DNA from: Chloroflexota bacterium
Lineage (GTDB): Bacteria; Chloroflexota; Limnocylindria; Limnocylindrales; CSP1-4
Length of the DNA stretch: 5,288 nucleotides
Direction: 5' to 3'
Assembly (NCBI GenBank): GCA_015661135.1
Contig: JACVXW010000097.1
Location: 1 to 5,288, forward strand
Shown: positions 1 through 5,288 of the stretch, in pieces
Numbering within the stretch: position 1 is the stretch's first letter
Layout: each line of letters opens with the position of its first letter
Notes under the pieces: generated by a model
The model's input: the letters and a program-made list of their open reading frames with translations, nothing else
Told to the model about the DNA's origin: nothing
Database searches by the model: none
Made by a program: the position numbers and the translations under genes

Positions 1-2
1 GG

Positions 3-287
3 GCGACGGTTGCCGCAGTCGCGTTGCCGGGTGCCCTGTACCTGATCTCGGTTCCGTTCGGCGCGGGGGCCATCGGGATGGGCGATCTGAAACTGCTCCT
101 GGGCGCGGGTCTCCTGCTCGGCGCGACGCGCCTCCTCGCAACGGTCGCGGTCGGCGCCATCGCGGCGGCCGTCGGGATCGTGATCCTCCTCGTGCTCCGC
201 CGGATCACGCTCAAGAGCTATATCCCGTACGGGCCGTTCCTGATCCTTGGCGTCATGTGGGCCATGCTCGTTTCCCGGATGGGCTGA
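3..287 (+). CDS. Prepilin peptidase (A24 family), C-terminal part, 5' truncated
   Basis: This is the end of an integral-membrane aspartic peptidase that cleaves the leader of type IV pilins and pseudopilins at the cytoplasmic face of the membrane. The frame is open from the left edge (the first full codon is at base 3), so the true start lies outside; the TTG at 24 is just an internal leucine codon. The key evidence is the GMGDLKL motif at 75-95, the GxGD-type motif holding the second catalytic aspartate of the family (Asp codon 84-86). It is followed by alternating hydrophobic segments rich in L, A, V and G, a short basic loop (LRRITLKS) and the common PYGPFLILG ending. This matches the last membrane helices of PilD/ComC-type enzymes. 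The first catalytic Asp and any N-terminal methylase domain are off the window. An archaeal-type preflagellin peptidase is less likely given the PYGPFL ending. Confidence 0.88.
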   Translation, partial: ATVAAVALPGALYLISVPFGAGAIGMGDLKLLLGAGLLLGATRLLATVAVGAIAAAVGIVILLVLRRITLKSYIPYGPFLILGVMWAMLVSRMG

Positions 288-302
288 GAGGCCGCCCATC
301 CG
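276..302 (+). terminator. Perfect 9-bp stem-loop spanning the prepilin peptidase stop codon
   Basis: CGGATGGGC at 276-284 is the exact reverse complement of GCCCATCCG at 294-302, leaving a nine-base loop (285-293) that begins with the TGA stop. The stem is GC-rich and sits exactly at the gene end, so a transcription terminator or 3'-end stabiliser is likely. There is no T-tract after it, so it is not a classical intrinsic terminator. The structure is seen directly; the role is inferred. Confidence 0.5.
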
Positions 303-333
303 CCCGGCATGCGGATCGCTCGACGGGTTGCGC

Positions 334-339
334 TATCAT
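334..339 (+). promoter_or_regulatory. Possible -10 element (TATCAT)
   Basis: TATCAT matches the sigma-70 -10 consensus TATAAT at five of six positions and is one of the few AT-rich spots in the gap between the prepilin peptidase and the M23 gene. Transcription would begin near 346 and give a leader of about 117 bases. No convincing -35 box lies 16-18 bases upstream, so this is a weak call. Confidence 0.28.
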
Positions 340-361
340 CCGCCCCAGCCGGTAGTCGTTC

Positions 362-448
362 CTGCGTGGTGCCTAACGCGGAGCGGCGGTCTCACCCGGC
401 GAGCGAACCGAACGCGCAACCGCACGTGACGGAGATCGTTCGCACGAT
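362..448 (+). promoter_or_regulatory. Leader of the M23 gene with three potential hairpins
   Basis: Three small hairpins follow one another. Bases 362-367 pair with 376-381 (six pairs including one G-U, 8-base loop). Bases 387-393 pair with 401-403 plus 407-410 (CGGTCTC against GAG..ACCG with a three-base bulge). Bases 435-439 pair with 444-448 (ATCGT/ACGAT, TCGC loop). A GGAG lies at 431-434, just before the third hairpin. I do not recognise a known riboswitch. In GC-rich DNA such short pairings arise often by chance, so this marks a candidate structured leader only. Confidence 0.2.
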
Positions 449-462
449 GACGACGCCACTCG

Positions 463-1827
463 ATGCGCCGCATGACGCCTGACGATCGGGGCTGGTCCCG
501 GCCCGGTCGACGGGTCGGCCGCCGCATCCTCCTGGCTCTCCTCCTGACGTCCACCCTCGGCGGCCTCTTCACGAGCGTCCCACCGAGCCCGGCGCGCGCG
601 GACGACCTTTCGGACGCCATCGCCAGGCAGAAGGCGCTCGAGGCCCGGATCGCCAAGCAGAAGGCGCAGGTCGCGGCGCTCACGAAGAGCCAGGCGACCC
701 TGAGCACGCAACTGGCCAGCACCAGGGCGTCGCTTGCCAAGGTCAACGCGGACCTCAGTGCCGCCCGGACCGACGTCGTCCGGATGACGGTTGACGTGGC
801 GATCGCCCAGGGCCAGGTCGAGGAACTCGACGCCCTTGTCGATCGCCTGGACCTCCAGCTCGGCGACATCGAAGCCCGCGAGGCCTCGAAGCTCCGCGAG
901 CTCAACGAGCGCAAGGCGGTCCTCGCGGCCCGGATCCGGGCGGCCTACGACACGGATCGCACCTCGCTCCTCGAGACGATGCTGTCCGGCGCCTCGTTTG
1001 CGGACGTGCTCTCCGAGGCCTCCTGGCAGCTCGACATCGCAGCCCAGGACCGCGCGCTCGCCGAGCAGATCGTGGCCGATCAGGAGGTCCTGGTCGTCCT
1101 CCACGCGACGTTGGTGACCACGCGCACCCATACCGAAGCCCTCGCCGCGGAGGCCGTGTTGGGGCGGACGGCCCTCGACACCCAGCTCGCCGATCTCGCC
1201 GCGGCTCGCGACCAGTTGGTGACGCTCGAGGCGGAGACGAGACGGCTCCTGCGAGAGCAGCAGGCGACCTTCGCCAAGATGGCCAGCACCAAGGAGGAAA
1301 TCGCAAGGCAGATCGCGGCTGCCGAGAAGGCCGAGAAGGCCCTCCAGGCCGAGATCGACCGGCTGGTGAAGGAGAAGGCCAGGGGCGGCGCCATTCCGTC
1401 CGAGTACAACGGGACGCTCGAGTGGCCGATGGCCGGGGCAATCACCCAGGAATACGGCTGCACAGGCTTCGGCTGGGAGCCGCCCCGGGGCAACTGTCGT
1501 CACTTCCACAAGGGCATCGACATTGCGGCGCCGCTCTACACGGCGATCCGGGCCGCCGGGCCAGGCGTCGTCATCTTCGCCGGACCCAACCCGTATGACC
1601 CGAGGCCAAGGGCCTGGATCGTGGTCATCGCCCACGCCGAGAACCTGGTGACCTGGTACGCCCATGTTGACAACTCGGGCCACCCGATCCCGGTCCGGGC
1701 CGGCGAACGCGTCGTGACCGGCCAGATCATCGCCTATGAGGGGCTCACCGGCCGGACAACCGGCCCGCACCTGCACTGGATGGTCGAGTTCAACGGCAGC
1801 TTCGTGAACCCGCGCCTCTTCCTGTAG
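463..1827 (+). CDS. Secreted coiled-coil M23 peptidoglycan endopeptidase (EnvC/CwlO/PcsB-like)
   Basis: This is a 454-residue exported cell-wall hydrolase or hydrolase activator, predicted to cut peptide cross-links of peptidoglycan outside the membrane. Residues 1-46 form a signal peptide: an Arg-rich n-region, hydrophobic core ILLALLL (22-28), and an A-R-A cleavage site before Asp47. Residues about 47-310 are heptad-like, rich in A, L, K, E and Q, and read as coiled coil. They are interrupted near 166-195 by the LLETMLSGASFADVL segment typical of EnvC/CwlO/PcsB proteins. The C-terminal M23 (LytM) domain keeps the full active site: H349xxxD353 and H438 as zinc ligands, and H401 (YAH) and H436 (HLH) as catalytic histidines. 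It should therefore be active, unlike E. coli EnvC. Cys333 and Cys345 bracket a loop before HxxxD and could form a disulfide. An in-frame stop at 448-450 limits the start to ATG 463 or ATG 472; neither has a good Shine-Dalgarno. The next gene, glgC, follows after 45 bases. Confidence 0.93.
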   Translation: MRRMTPDDRGWSRPGRRVGRRILLALLLTSTLGGLFTSVPPSPARADDLSDAIARQKALEARIAKQKAQVAALTKSQATLSTQLASTRASLAKVNADLSAARTDVVRMTVDVAIAQGQVEELDALVDRLDLQLGDIEAREASKLRELNERKAVLAARIRAAYDTDRTSLLETMLSGASFADVLSEASWQLDIAAQDRALAEQIVADQEVLVVLHATLVTTRTHTEALAAEAVLGRTALDTQLADLAAARDQLVTLEAETRRLLREQQATFAKMASTKEEIARQIAAAEKAEKALQAEIDRLVKEKARGGAIPSEYNGTLEWPMAGAITQEYGCTGFGWEPPRGNCRHFHKGIDIAAPLYTAIRAAGPGVVIFAGPNPYDPRPRAWIVVIAHAENLVTWYAHVDNSGHPIPVRAGERVVTGQIIAYEGLTGRTTGPHLHWMVEFNGSFVNPRLFL

Positions 1828-1861
1828 GATCGGGCTCGGAGTTCCCCCGCGCCCAGTGACT

Positions 1862-1868
1862 GGAGGAG
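1862..1868 (+). promoter_or_regulatory. Shine-Dalgarno of glgC
   Basis: GGAGGAG ends four bases before the ATG at 1873 and is a near-ideal ribosome binding site. It is the strongest in the window and fixes the glgC start. A small palindrome (CCAGT-G-ACTGG, 1853-1863) overlaps its first two bases. Confidence 0.8.
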
Positions 1869-1872
1869 CGCG

Positions 1873-3180
1873 ATGAAGCGGACGATGGCGATGGTCCTTG
1901 CCGGCGGCGAGGGCGAGCGGCTGTCCATCCTGTCGTCGGTTCGCGCCAAACCCGCCGTCCCGTTCGGCGGCAAGTACCGGATCATCGACTTCACCCTGTC
2001 CAACTGCGTCAACTCGGACATCAACGACGTGGTCGTCCTGACCCAGTACAACCCGCGCTCGCTCAACGACCACATCGGCCTGGGCCGGCCGTGGGACCTG
2101 GACCGGGCGCGGGGCGGAGTGAAGCTCCTCCAGCCGTATATCGCGCGGGGGCGCGTGGCCGAGTGGTACCGCGGGACCGCCGACGCCGTTCTTCGCAACC
2201 GCAGCGTCCTGGAGCACTCGACGGCTGAGACCGTGCTGATCCTGGCCGGCGACCACATCTACAAGATGGACTACACGCCGTTCATCGCGGCCCATCGACG
2301 GAAGCGCGCCGACGTGACGATCGCCGTCCGGCGCGTGCCGCTGGCCGAGGCCTCACGGATGGGGATCCTGGCCCTGGACGAGAACGACCGGATCATCGAG
2401 TGGCAGGAGAAGCCGAAGCAGCCGAAGAGCGATCTCGCCTCCATGGGCGTGTACGCGTTCTCGCGGAAGGCGCTCCTCAAGTGGCTCGACGAGTCGCGGG
2501 TGGACTTCGGCGCCCACGTGATCCCGGCGATGCTGGGCGGGGGTGCGCGTGTCTATGGCTACCGATTCGCCGGCTACTGGCAGGATGTCGGGACGATCCA
2601 GTCGTATTGGGAGGCCAACATGGCGCTCCTGGTGGATGACCCCGAGCTCGATCTGTACGACAAGGACTGGGTGATCCACACGAGGTCCGAGGAACGCGCC
2701 CCGGCCAAGCTGGGGCCAACGGCACAGGTGGTCCAGAGCCTCATCAGCCACGGCTGCGTCATCGAGGGCACCGTGGTGAACAGCGTCCTCTCGCCCGGCG
2801 TCCGGGTCGGCGTCGGGGCCGTCGTGCGGGACTCGATCGTGATGTTCGACTCGGTCATCGGGTCGCGGGCGGTCATCGACCGGGCGATCCTGGACAAGGA
2901 GGTCGTGGTGGGGCCCGGTGCCATCGTCGGTGAAGGGCCGGATGACACGCCCAACAAGGCGGAACCGGGTCGCCTGAACACCGGGATCACCGTCGTCGGA
3001 AAGCAGAGCGCGATCCCGCGCGGGGCGCGGATCGGCCGAAACGTCCGGATCGGCGGCAATGTCCGGACGGCGGACTTCATCCGGAGGGTGGTGCCGTCCG
3101 GAGGGTCCGTGGATGCCGCCCAAGGCCGCTCATCGAAACGCGGCGACGACCCGCGCAAGGCGGCACGCTCGGCAGGCTAG
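1873..3180 (+). CDS. glgC: Glucose-1-phosphate adenylyltransferase (ADP-glucose pyrophosphorylase)
   Basis: This cytosolic enzyme converts glucose-1-phosphate and ATP to ADP-glucose and pyrophosphate, the committed and usually allosterically controlled step of bacterial glycogen synthesis. At 435 residues it is slightly longer than the usual 400-430. The nucleotidyltransferase domain has the pyrophosphorylase signature LAGGEGERL (9-17), RAKPAVPFGGKYRIIDF (24-40), the conserved TQY loop, WYRGTADAV (98-106), LAGDHIYKMDY (124-134) with Asp127 matching catalytic Asp142 of E. coli, and EKP with Lys180 matching the glucose-1-phosphate-binding Lys195. Further on come VDFGAHVIPAML and GYWQDVGTIQSYWEANM. 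From about residue 280 to 400 a left-handed beta-helix of hexapeptide repeats follows (GCVIEGTVVNSVLSPGVRVG and onward). The last 25 or so residues are a basic, probably disordered tail. No other glycogen gene is visible. The family includes paralogues such as GlgD, but the retained catalytic residues favour an active GlgC. Confidence 0.95.
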   Translation: MKRTMAMVLAGGEGERLSILSSVRAKPAVPFGGKYRIIDFTLSNCVNSDINDVVVLTQYNPRSLNDHIGLGRPWDLDRARGGVKLLQPYIARGRVAEWYRGTADAVLRNRSVLEHSTAETVLILAGDHIYKMDYTPFIAAHRRKRADVTIAVRRVPLAEASRMGILALDENDRIIEWQEKPKQPKSDLASMGVYAFSRKALLKWLDESRVDFGAHVIPAMLGGGARVYGYRFAGYWQDVGTIQSYWEANMALLVDDPELDLYDKDWVIHTRSEERAPAKLGPTAQVVQSLISHGCVIEGTVVNSVLSPGVRVGVGAVVRDSIVMFDSVIGSRAVIDRAILDKEVVVGPGAIVGEGPDDTPNKAEPGRLNTGITVVGKQSAIPRGARIGRNVRIGGNVRTADFIRRVVPSGGSVDAAQGRSSKRGDDPRKAARSAG

Positions 3181-3187
3181 ACTGCCG
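3170..3187 (+). other. Stem-loop at the glgC stop codon
   Basis: CGGCAG at 3170-3175 is the exact reverse complement of CTGCCG at 3182-3187, with a six-base loop (3176-3181) that contains the TAG stop of glgC. It ends two bases before the next GTG start, so it could affect termination, readthrough or re-initiation. There is no T-tract. A six-pair stem may be chance in this GC-rich sequence. Confidence 0.35.
3178..3183 (+). promoter_or_regulatory. Possible -10 element for a leaderless transcript (TAGACT)
   Basis: TAGACT keeps the three most conserved -10 positions (T1, A2, T6) and overlaps the glgC stop codon. Counting seven bases downstream puts the transcription start at 3190, which is exactly the GTG start codon of the next gene. 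That gene has no Shine-Dalgarno, so a leaderless mRNA would explain its start. No -35 box is recognisable upstream. Confidence 0.3.
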
Positions 3188-3189
3188 CC

Positions 3190-3744
3190 GTGCCCACGAG
3201 AGACGCCGCGCCCGCCGGCGGGGGCCCCGTTGCGATCCCCGGCCCGACGCCCGACGAGGTGGAGGGCTGGTTGCTCGAGCTGGGCATCCCGCCCGGCCCG
3301 AGGACCTTGCGCGAAGGGATCTGCGCCTGGGACGTCGATCTCGACGGGTACCGCCGGCGCGGCCTCGCAACCACCCTGATTCTTGACCCCGCCAACGGCT
3401 TGATCGCGTGGGCGCACCTCGCACCGCCGCTCGGCGACGGGCTGCGGCGGGCCTATCGGACACTCCTCGGCTGGAACGATGAGTTTCCGCACGCGAAGTT
3501 CTCGCTTGCCGAGGACGGCCGGCCGATCCTGTCGGTGGAGGTCCCGGCCCGCTGGCTGGACCTGGACGAGCTGGGGCTGGCCCTGACCAGGGTCATCGGC
3601 ATCGCCGACCGCCTCTTCGAGGAGACCAGGCGCTGGCTGTGGATTGGGGGCCGCGTCCCGGACGACTACGGCGCGGGCGAGCCGCGGACCGCGGCCCTGA
3701 TCGCCCGGTTCAGGGAGCGCCTTCCGGAACTCATGGACGGGTGA
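3190..3744 (+). CDS. Conserved hypothetical protein, YbjN/CesT-chaperone-like
   Basis: This is a 184-residue protein with no signal peptide or membrane segment, so probably cytosolic. After a Pro/Ala/Gly-rich N-terminal stretch (1-20), the core starts at PTPDEVEGWLLELGI and runs through an alternating alpha/beta pattern. Notable stretches are TTLILDPANGLIAWAHLAPP (about 61-80), W95-NDEFPHAKF-104, LSVEVPARWLDLDELGLAL and a helical WLWIGGRVPD end. This resembles the YbjN-domain and type III secretion chaperone-like fold, as seen in Chloroflexota and Actinobacteria proteins I recall; the biochemical role is unknown. GTG 3190 is the first possible start after the glgC stop, nine bases away and in the same frame, without a Shine-Dalgarno. 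A later start (for example GTG 3259) would remove only the low-complexity N-terminus. Its stop overlaps the next start (GTGA), implying translational coupling and perhaps a shared task with the secreted product downstream. Confidence 0.75.
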   Translation: MPTRDAAPAGGGPVAIPGPTPDEVEGWLLELGIPPGPRTLREGICAWDVDLDGYRRRGLATTLILDPANGLIAWAHLAPPLGDGLRRAYRTLLGWNDEFPHAKFSLAEDGRPILSVEVPARWLDLDELGLALTRVIGIADRLFEETRRWLWIGGRVPDDYGAGEPRTAALIARFRERLPELMDG

Positions 3745-5288
3745 CTGGCCGCCCCGTGATCGCAGACCGCCGCGGGCTCCCTGGCCGGTCGGACGGGCGC
3801 GCGCGCGCCGCCCGGATCCTCGCCGCCATCGCCATGGCCCTGGGCACGGCGTGGTTGCTTCCGGCCGCCGGATCGTCCCCCGTTGGTGCCGCCGGGCCGT
3901 CCCTGTCGTTCGTGACCGCCGCGCGCTACGCCGTGCTGCCCGACGAGGGTCGGGTTGCCGTGACCGTCCAGATCACCGCGACGAACCACCTCCGCGACAC
4001 GGTGACGCGGCGGTTCTACTTCACCGAGGGTTATCTGTCGGTGATGTCCGGTGCCACGAACTTCGCGATCAGGGGGGCAACCGGTTCCCCCACGGTCGCC
4101 GTGTCATCGCGCACGGCGAGCGGGGCCGTCCTCCGGATCCGGTTCGGATCGCGCCTGGAAGCCGGCGAATCGCGGAATCTCGCGCTGACCTTCGACCTCG
4201 TGGACCCGGGCGGAGCGCCGGAGCGGCCGCTTCGGATCTCGCCGTCGCTCGTTTCATTCGAGGCATGGGCGTTCGGGTCGGGCGCGAGCGCCGGGTCGTC
4301 CGTGGAGGTCGTGGTGCCTGAGGGCTACGAGGTGGCGCTCGCCCGCGGTCCCCTGACCGGACCGACGGTCGACGACGCCGGCCGGCAGGTCTTCGCCAGC
4401 GGGCCTCTCAGCGCCCCGCTCGGATTCGCCGTCGACGTCACGGCCGACCGGCCGGGTGGCTTCGTCGAGGGAAGCCGGTCCGCGACCGTGGGTGGGACCA
4501 CGGTCATCCTGCGAATACGCGCCTGGCCGGACGATCCCGCCTGGCGTGCGCGGGTCGCCGACCTCATGCTGGCGAGCCTCCCGGTCCTGGCCGAGGCGAT
4601 CGGATCGCCCTGGCCGCTCGACGGCCCGCTGACAGTCCAGGAATCGTTCACGCGCGAGGCGGACGGCGCAGCCGGAGCGTTCAATCCTGAGCCGCCCCTG
4701 GTCGAGGTCAGCTACCTGGCCAGCCCGGACGTAGTGCTCCACGCGGCCGCCCATGGCTGGTTCAACGGCCGGCTGGTGACCGATCGCTGGATCGCGGAAG
4801 GCTTTGCCAGGTACTACGCGACAACGGCGGCCGAGGCGCTCGAGATCGCCCTGGACGTACCGGACTCGGCGGCCGTGTCGCCCCACGCCGCGCTGCCGCT
4901 CAACGCCTGGGGCGGTGCCGGGACCACCGAAGACCAGGATGCCTATGGCTACGGTGCGTCGCTGGCCCTGGCGCGGGAGATCGCGGCGACCGTCGGCGAC
5001 GAGGCGCTCCAGGCGGTCTGGCGTGCGGCCGCCGCCGGCAGTCCCGCATATGCCCTCGGTGGCGGGATACGCGACGCCGATGGTGGCACCCCGCCGCCGG
5101 ACTGGCGGGCCCTCCTGGACCTCCTCGAGGAGGGGGCGACGGGCGAACAGGCTGCCACGCTCGAGGGTCTGTGGCGTGGCCGGGTGGCTCGGGCGGCCGA
5201 CACCGCGCTCCTGGATCGGCGCATCGCGGCTCGCTCCGCCTACCGGGCGCTCGTGGCCGAGGCCGCCCCGTGGGCCCTGCCGAGCACC
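3741..5288 (+). CDS. Secreted M1/peptidase-MA-like protein with degenerate HExxH site (3' truncated)
   Basis: An uninterrupted frame of 516 codons runs off the right edge. GTG 3741 is chosen because it overlaps the previous stop by four bases (GTGA); GTG 3756 is an alternative. Residues 1-51 look like an export signal: Arg-rich start, hydrophobic 26-43, likely cleavage near V48-G-A-A51. Residues about 52-250 are beta-rich and could correspond to the N-terminal saddle domain of M1 enzymes. The catalytic region is H334-A-A-A-H338-GWFN, then W350-IAE353-GFARYY, then a Tyr-Gly-Tyr-Gly stretch (402-405) where M1-like enzymes carry their catalytic tyrosine. The layout is that of gluzincin metallopeptidases, with 14 residues between His338 and Glu353 rather than the 18 of classical M1. 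The three zinc ligands are present, but the general-base glutamate of HExxH is alanine. Peptidase activity is therefore doubtful; zinc binding or a scaffolding role is possible. The codon bias (GC-rich third positions) is uniform, so there is no sign of frameshift. Confidence 0.82.
   Translation, partial: MTGRPVIADRRGLPGRSDGRARAARILAAIAMALGTAWLLPAAGSSPVGAAGPSLSFVTAARYAVLPDEGRVAVTVQITATNHLRDTVTRRFYFTEGYLSVMSGATNFAIRGATGSPTVAVSSRTASGAVLRIRFGSRLEAGESRNLALTFDLVDPGGAPERPLRISPSLVSFEAWAFGSGASAGSSVEVVVPEGYEVALARGPLTGPTVDDAGRQVFASGPLSAPLGFAVDVTADRPGGFVEGSRSATVGGTTVILRIRAWPDDPAWRARVADLMLASLPVLAEAIGSPWPLDGPLTVQESFTREADGAAGAFNPEPPLVEVSYLASPDVVLHAAAHGWFNGRLVTDRWIAEGFARYYATTAAEALEIALDVPDSAAVSPHAALPLNAWGGAGTTEDQDAYGYGASLALAREIAATVGDEALQAVWRAAAAGSPAYALGGGIRDADGGTPPPDWRALLDLLEEGATGEQAATLEGLWRGRVARAADTALLDRRIAARSAYRALVAEAAPWALPST

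Noticed and set aside
311..343. Inverted repeat GCGGAT/ATCCGC flanking the -10-like hexamer, possible operator
   Set aside because: Six-base arms 21 bases apart without extended symmetry; too weak to call.
361..447. Resemblance to a c-di-AMP (ydaO/yuaA) riboswitch: CGGAGCGG-like and GAACC-like pieces
   Set aside because: The conserved 3' part with CAGCTAACC and GTAGGC is missing, and the region is shorter than typical members. A covariance search would settle it.
1825..1830. TAGGAT as a -10 element for glgC
   Set aside because: It matches only four of six consensus positions and has no -35. The overlap with the TAG stop of the M23 gene is probably coincidence, and the 45-base gap fits cotranscription.
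373..2295. 640-codon open frame on the minus strand
   Set aside because: It lies opposite two well-supported + strand genes (M23 and glgC) and crosses the gap between them. Its translation is Arg/Gly/Asp/Val-rich with no family motif. Long antisense frames are expected opposite GC3-rich genes.
2353..3123. 256-codon minus-strand frame opposite glgC
   Set aside because: Its product is rich in D, R, P, V and H without any domain signature; it is a shadow of glgC.
3737..3757. Inverted repeat ACGGG/CCCGT around the GTGA overlap
   Set aside because: Only five pairs with an 11-base loop; expected by chance at this GC content.
4072..4077. Run of six G as a possible frameshift site
   Set aside because: The same frame carries coherent protein both before and after the run, so no frameshift is needed.
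3851..4321. 156-codon + strand frame inside the M1-like gene
   Set aside because: The translation is Arg-rich and featureless, while the frame starting at 3741 has a signal peptide, beta-rich region and peptidase motifs across the same bases.
4254..4886. 210-codon minus-strand frame
   Set aside because: Antisense to the M1-like gene, including its HAAAH motif; composition is typical of a shadow frame.

Overview
The window is very GC-rich (about 70% by eye), with most codons in the real genes ending in G or C and with several GTG starts. All genes lie on the + strand and there is no RNA gene, CRISPR array or mobile element. The gene styles (a type IV prepilin peptidase, a secreted coiled-coil/M23 hydrolase with a Cys-bracketed loop before the HxxxD motif, a GlgC of the RAKPAVPFGGKYRIIDF type, and a YbjN-like protein next to an M1-like protein) suggest a high-GC Chloroflexota bacterium, perhaps of the Limnocylindria group. 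This placement rests on remembered family resemblance, not on a search.

Layout: (1) 3-287 is the C-terminal end of an A24 prepilin peptidase. It is closed by a perfect 9-bp stem-loop that carries the stop codon in its loop. (2) 288-462 is a 175-base gap with a weak -10-like hexamer and a leader that can form three small hairpins. (3) 463-1827 is a secreted M23 peptidoglycan hydrolase of EnvC/CwlO/PcsB-like architecture. (4) 1873-3180 is glgC, ADP-glucose pyrophosphorylase, with a good Shine-Dalgarno. (5) 3190-3744 is a small cytosolic protein resembling the YbjN/CesT-chaperone-like families. It begins nine bases after the glgC stop, in the same frame, without a Shine-Dalgarno. (6) 3741 to the right edge is a secreted protein with an M1/peptidase-MA-like fold, overlapping the previous gene by four bases (GTGA). 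It has no stop inside the window.

Genes 3 to 6 are co-directional with gaps of 45, 9 and -4 bases, so they could form one transcription unit with internal starts. Functionally it is mixed: pilin processing, wall remodelling, glycogen precursor synthesis and an unknown secreted/cytosolic pair. No shared pathway is evident.

The most interesting point is in the last gene. The zinc-peptidase signature HExxH reads HAAAH (residues 334-338), while both histidines, the downstream glutamate and the surrounding WFN and W-IAEGFA-YY motifs are kept. That predicts a zinc-binding but catalytically dead pseudopeptidase, one base change away from the active form. I see no clear evidence of a wholly new system.
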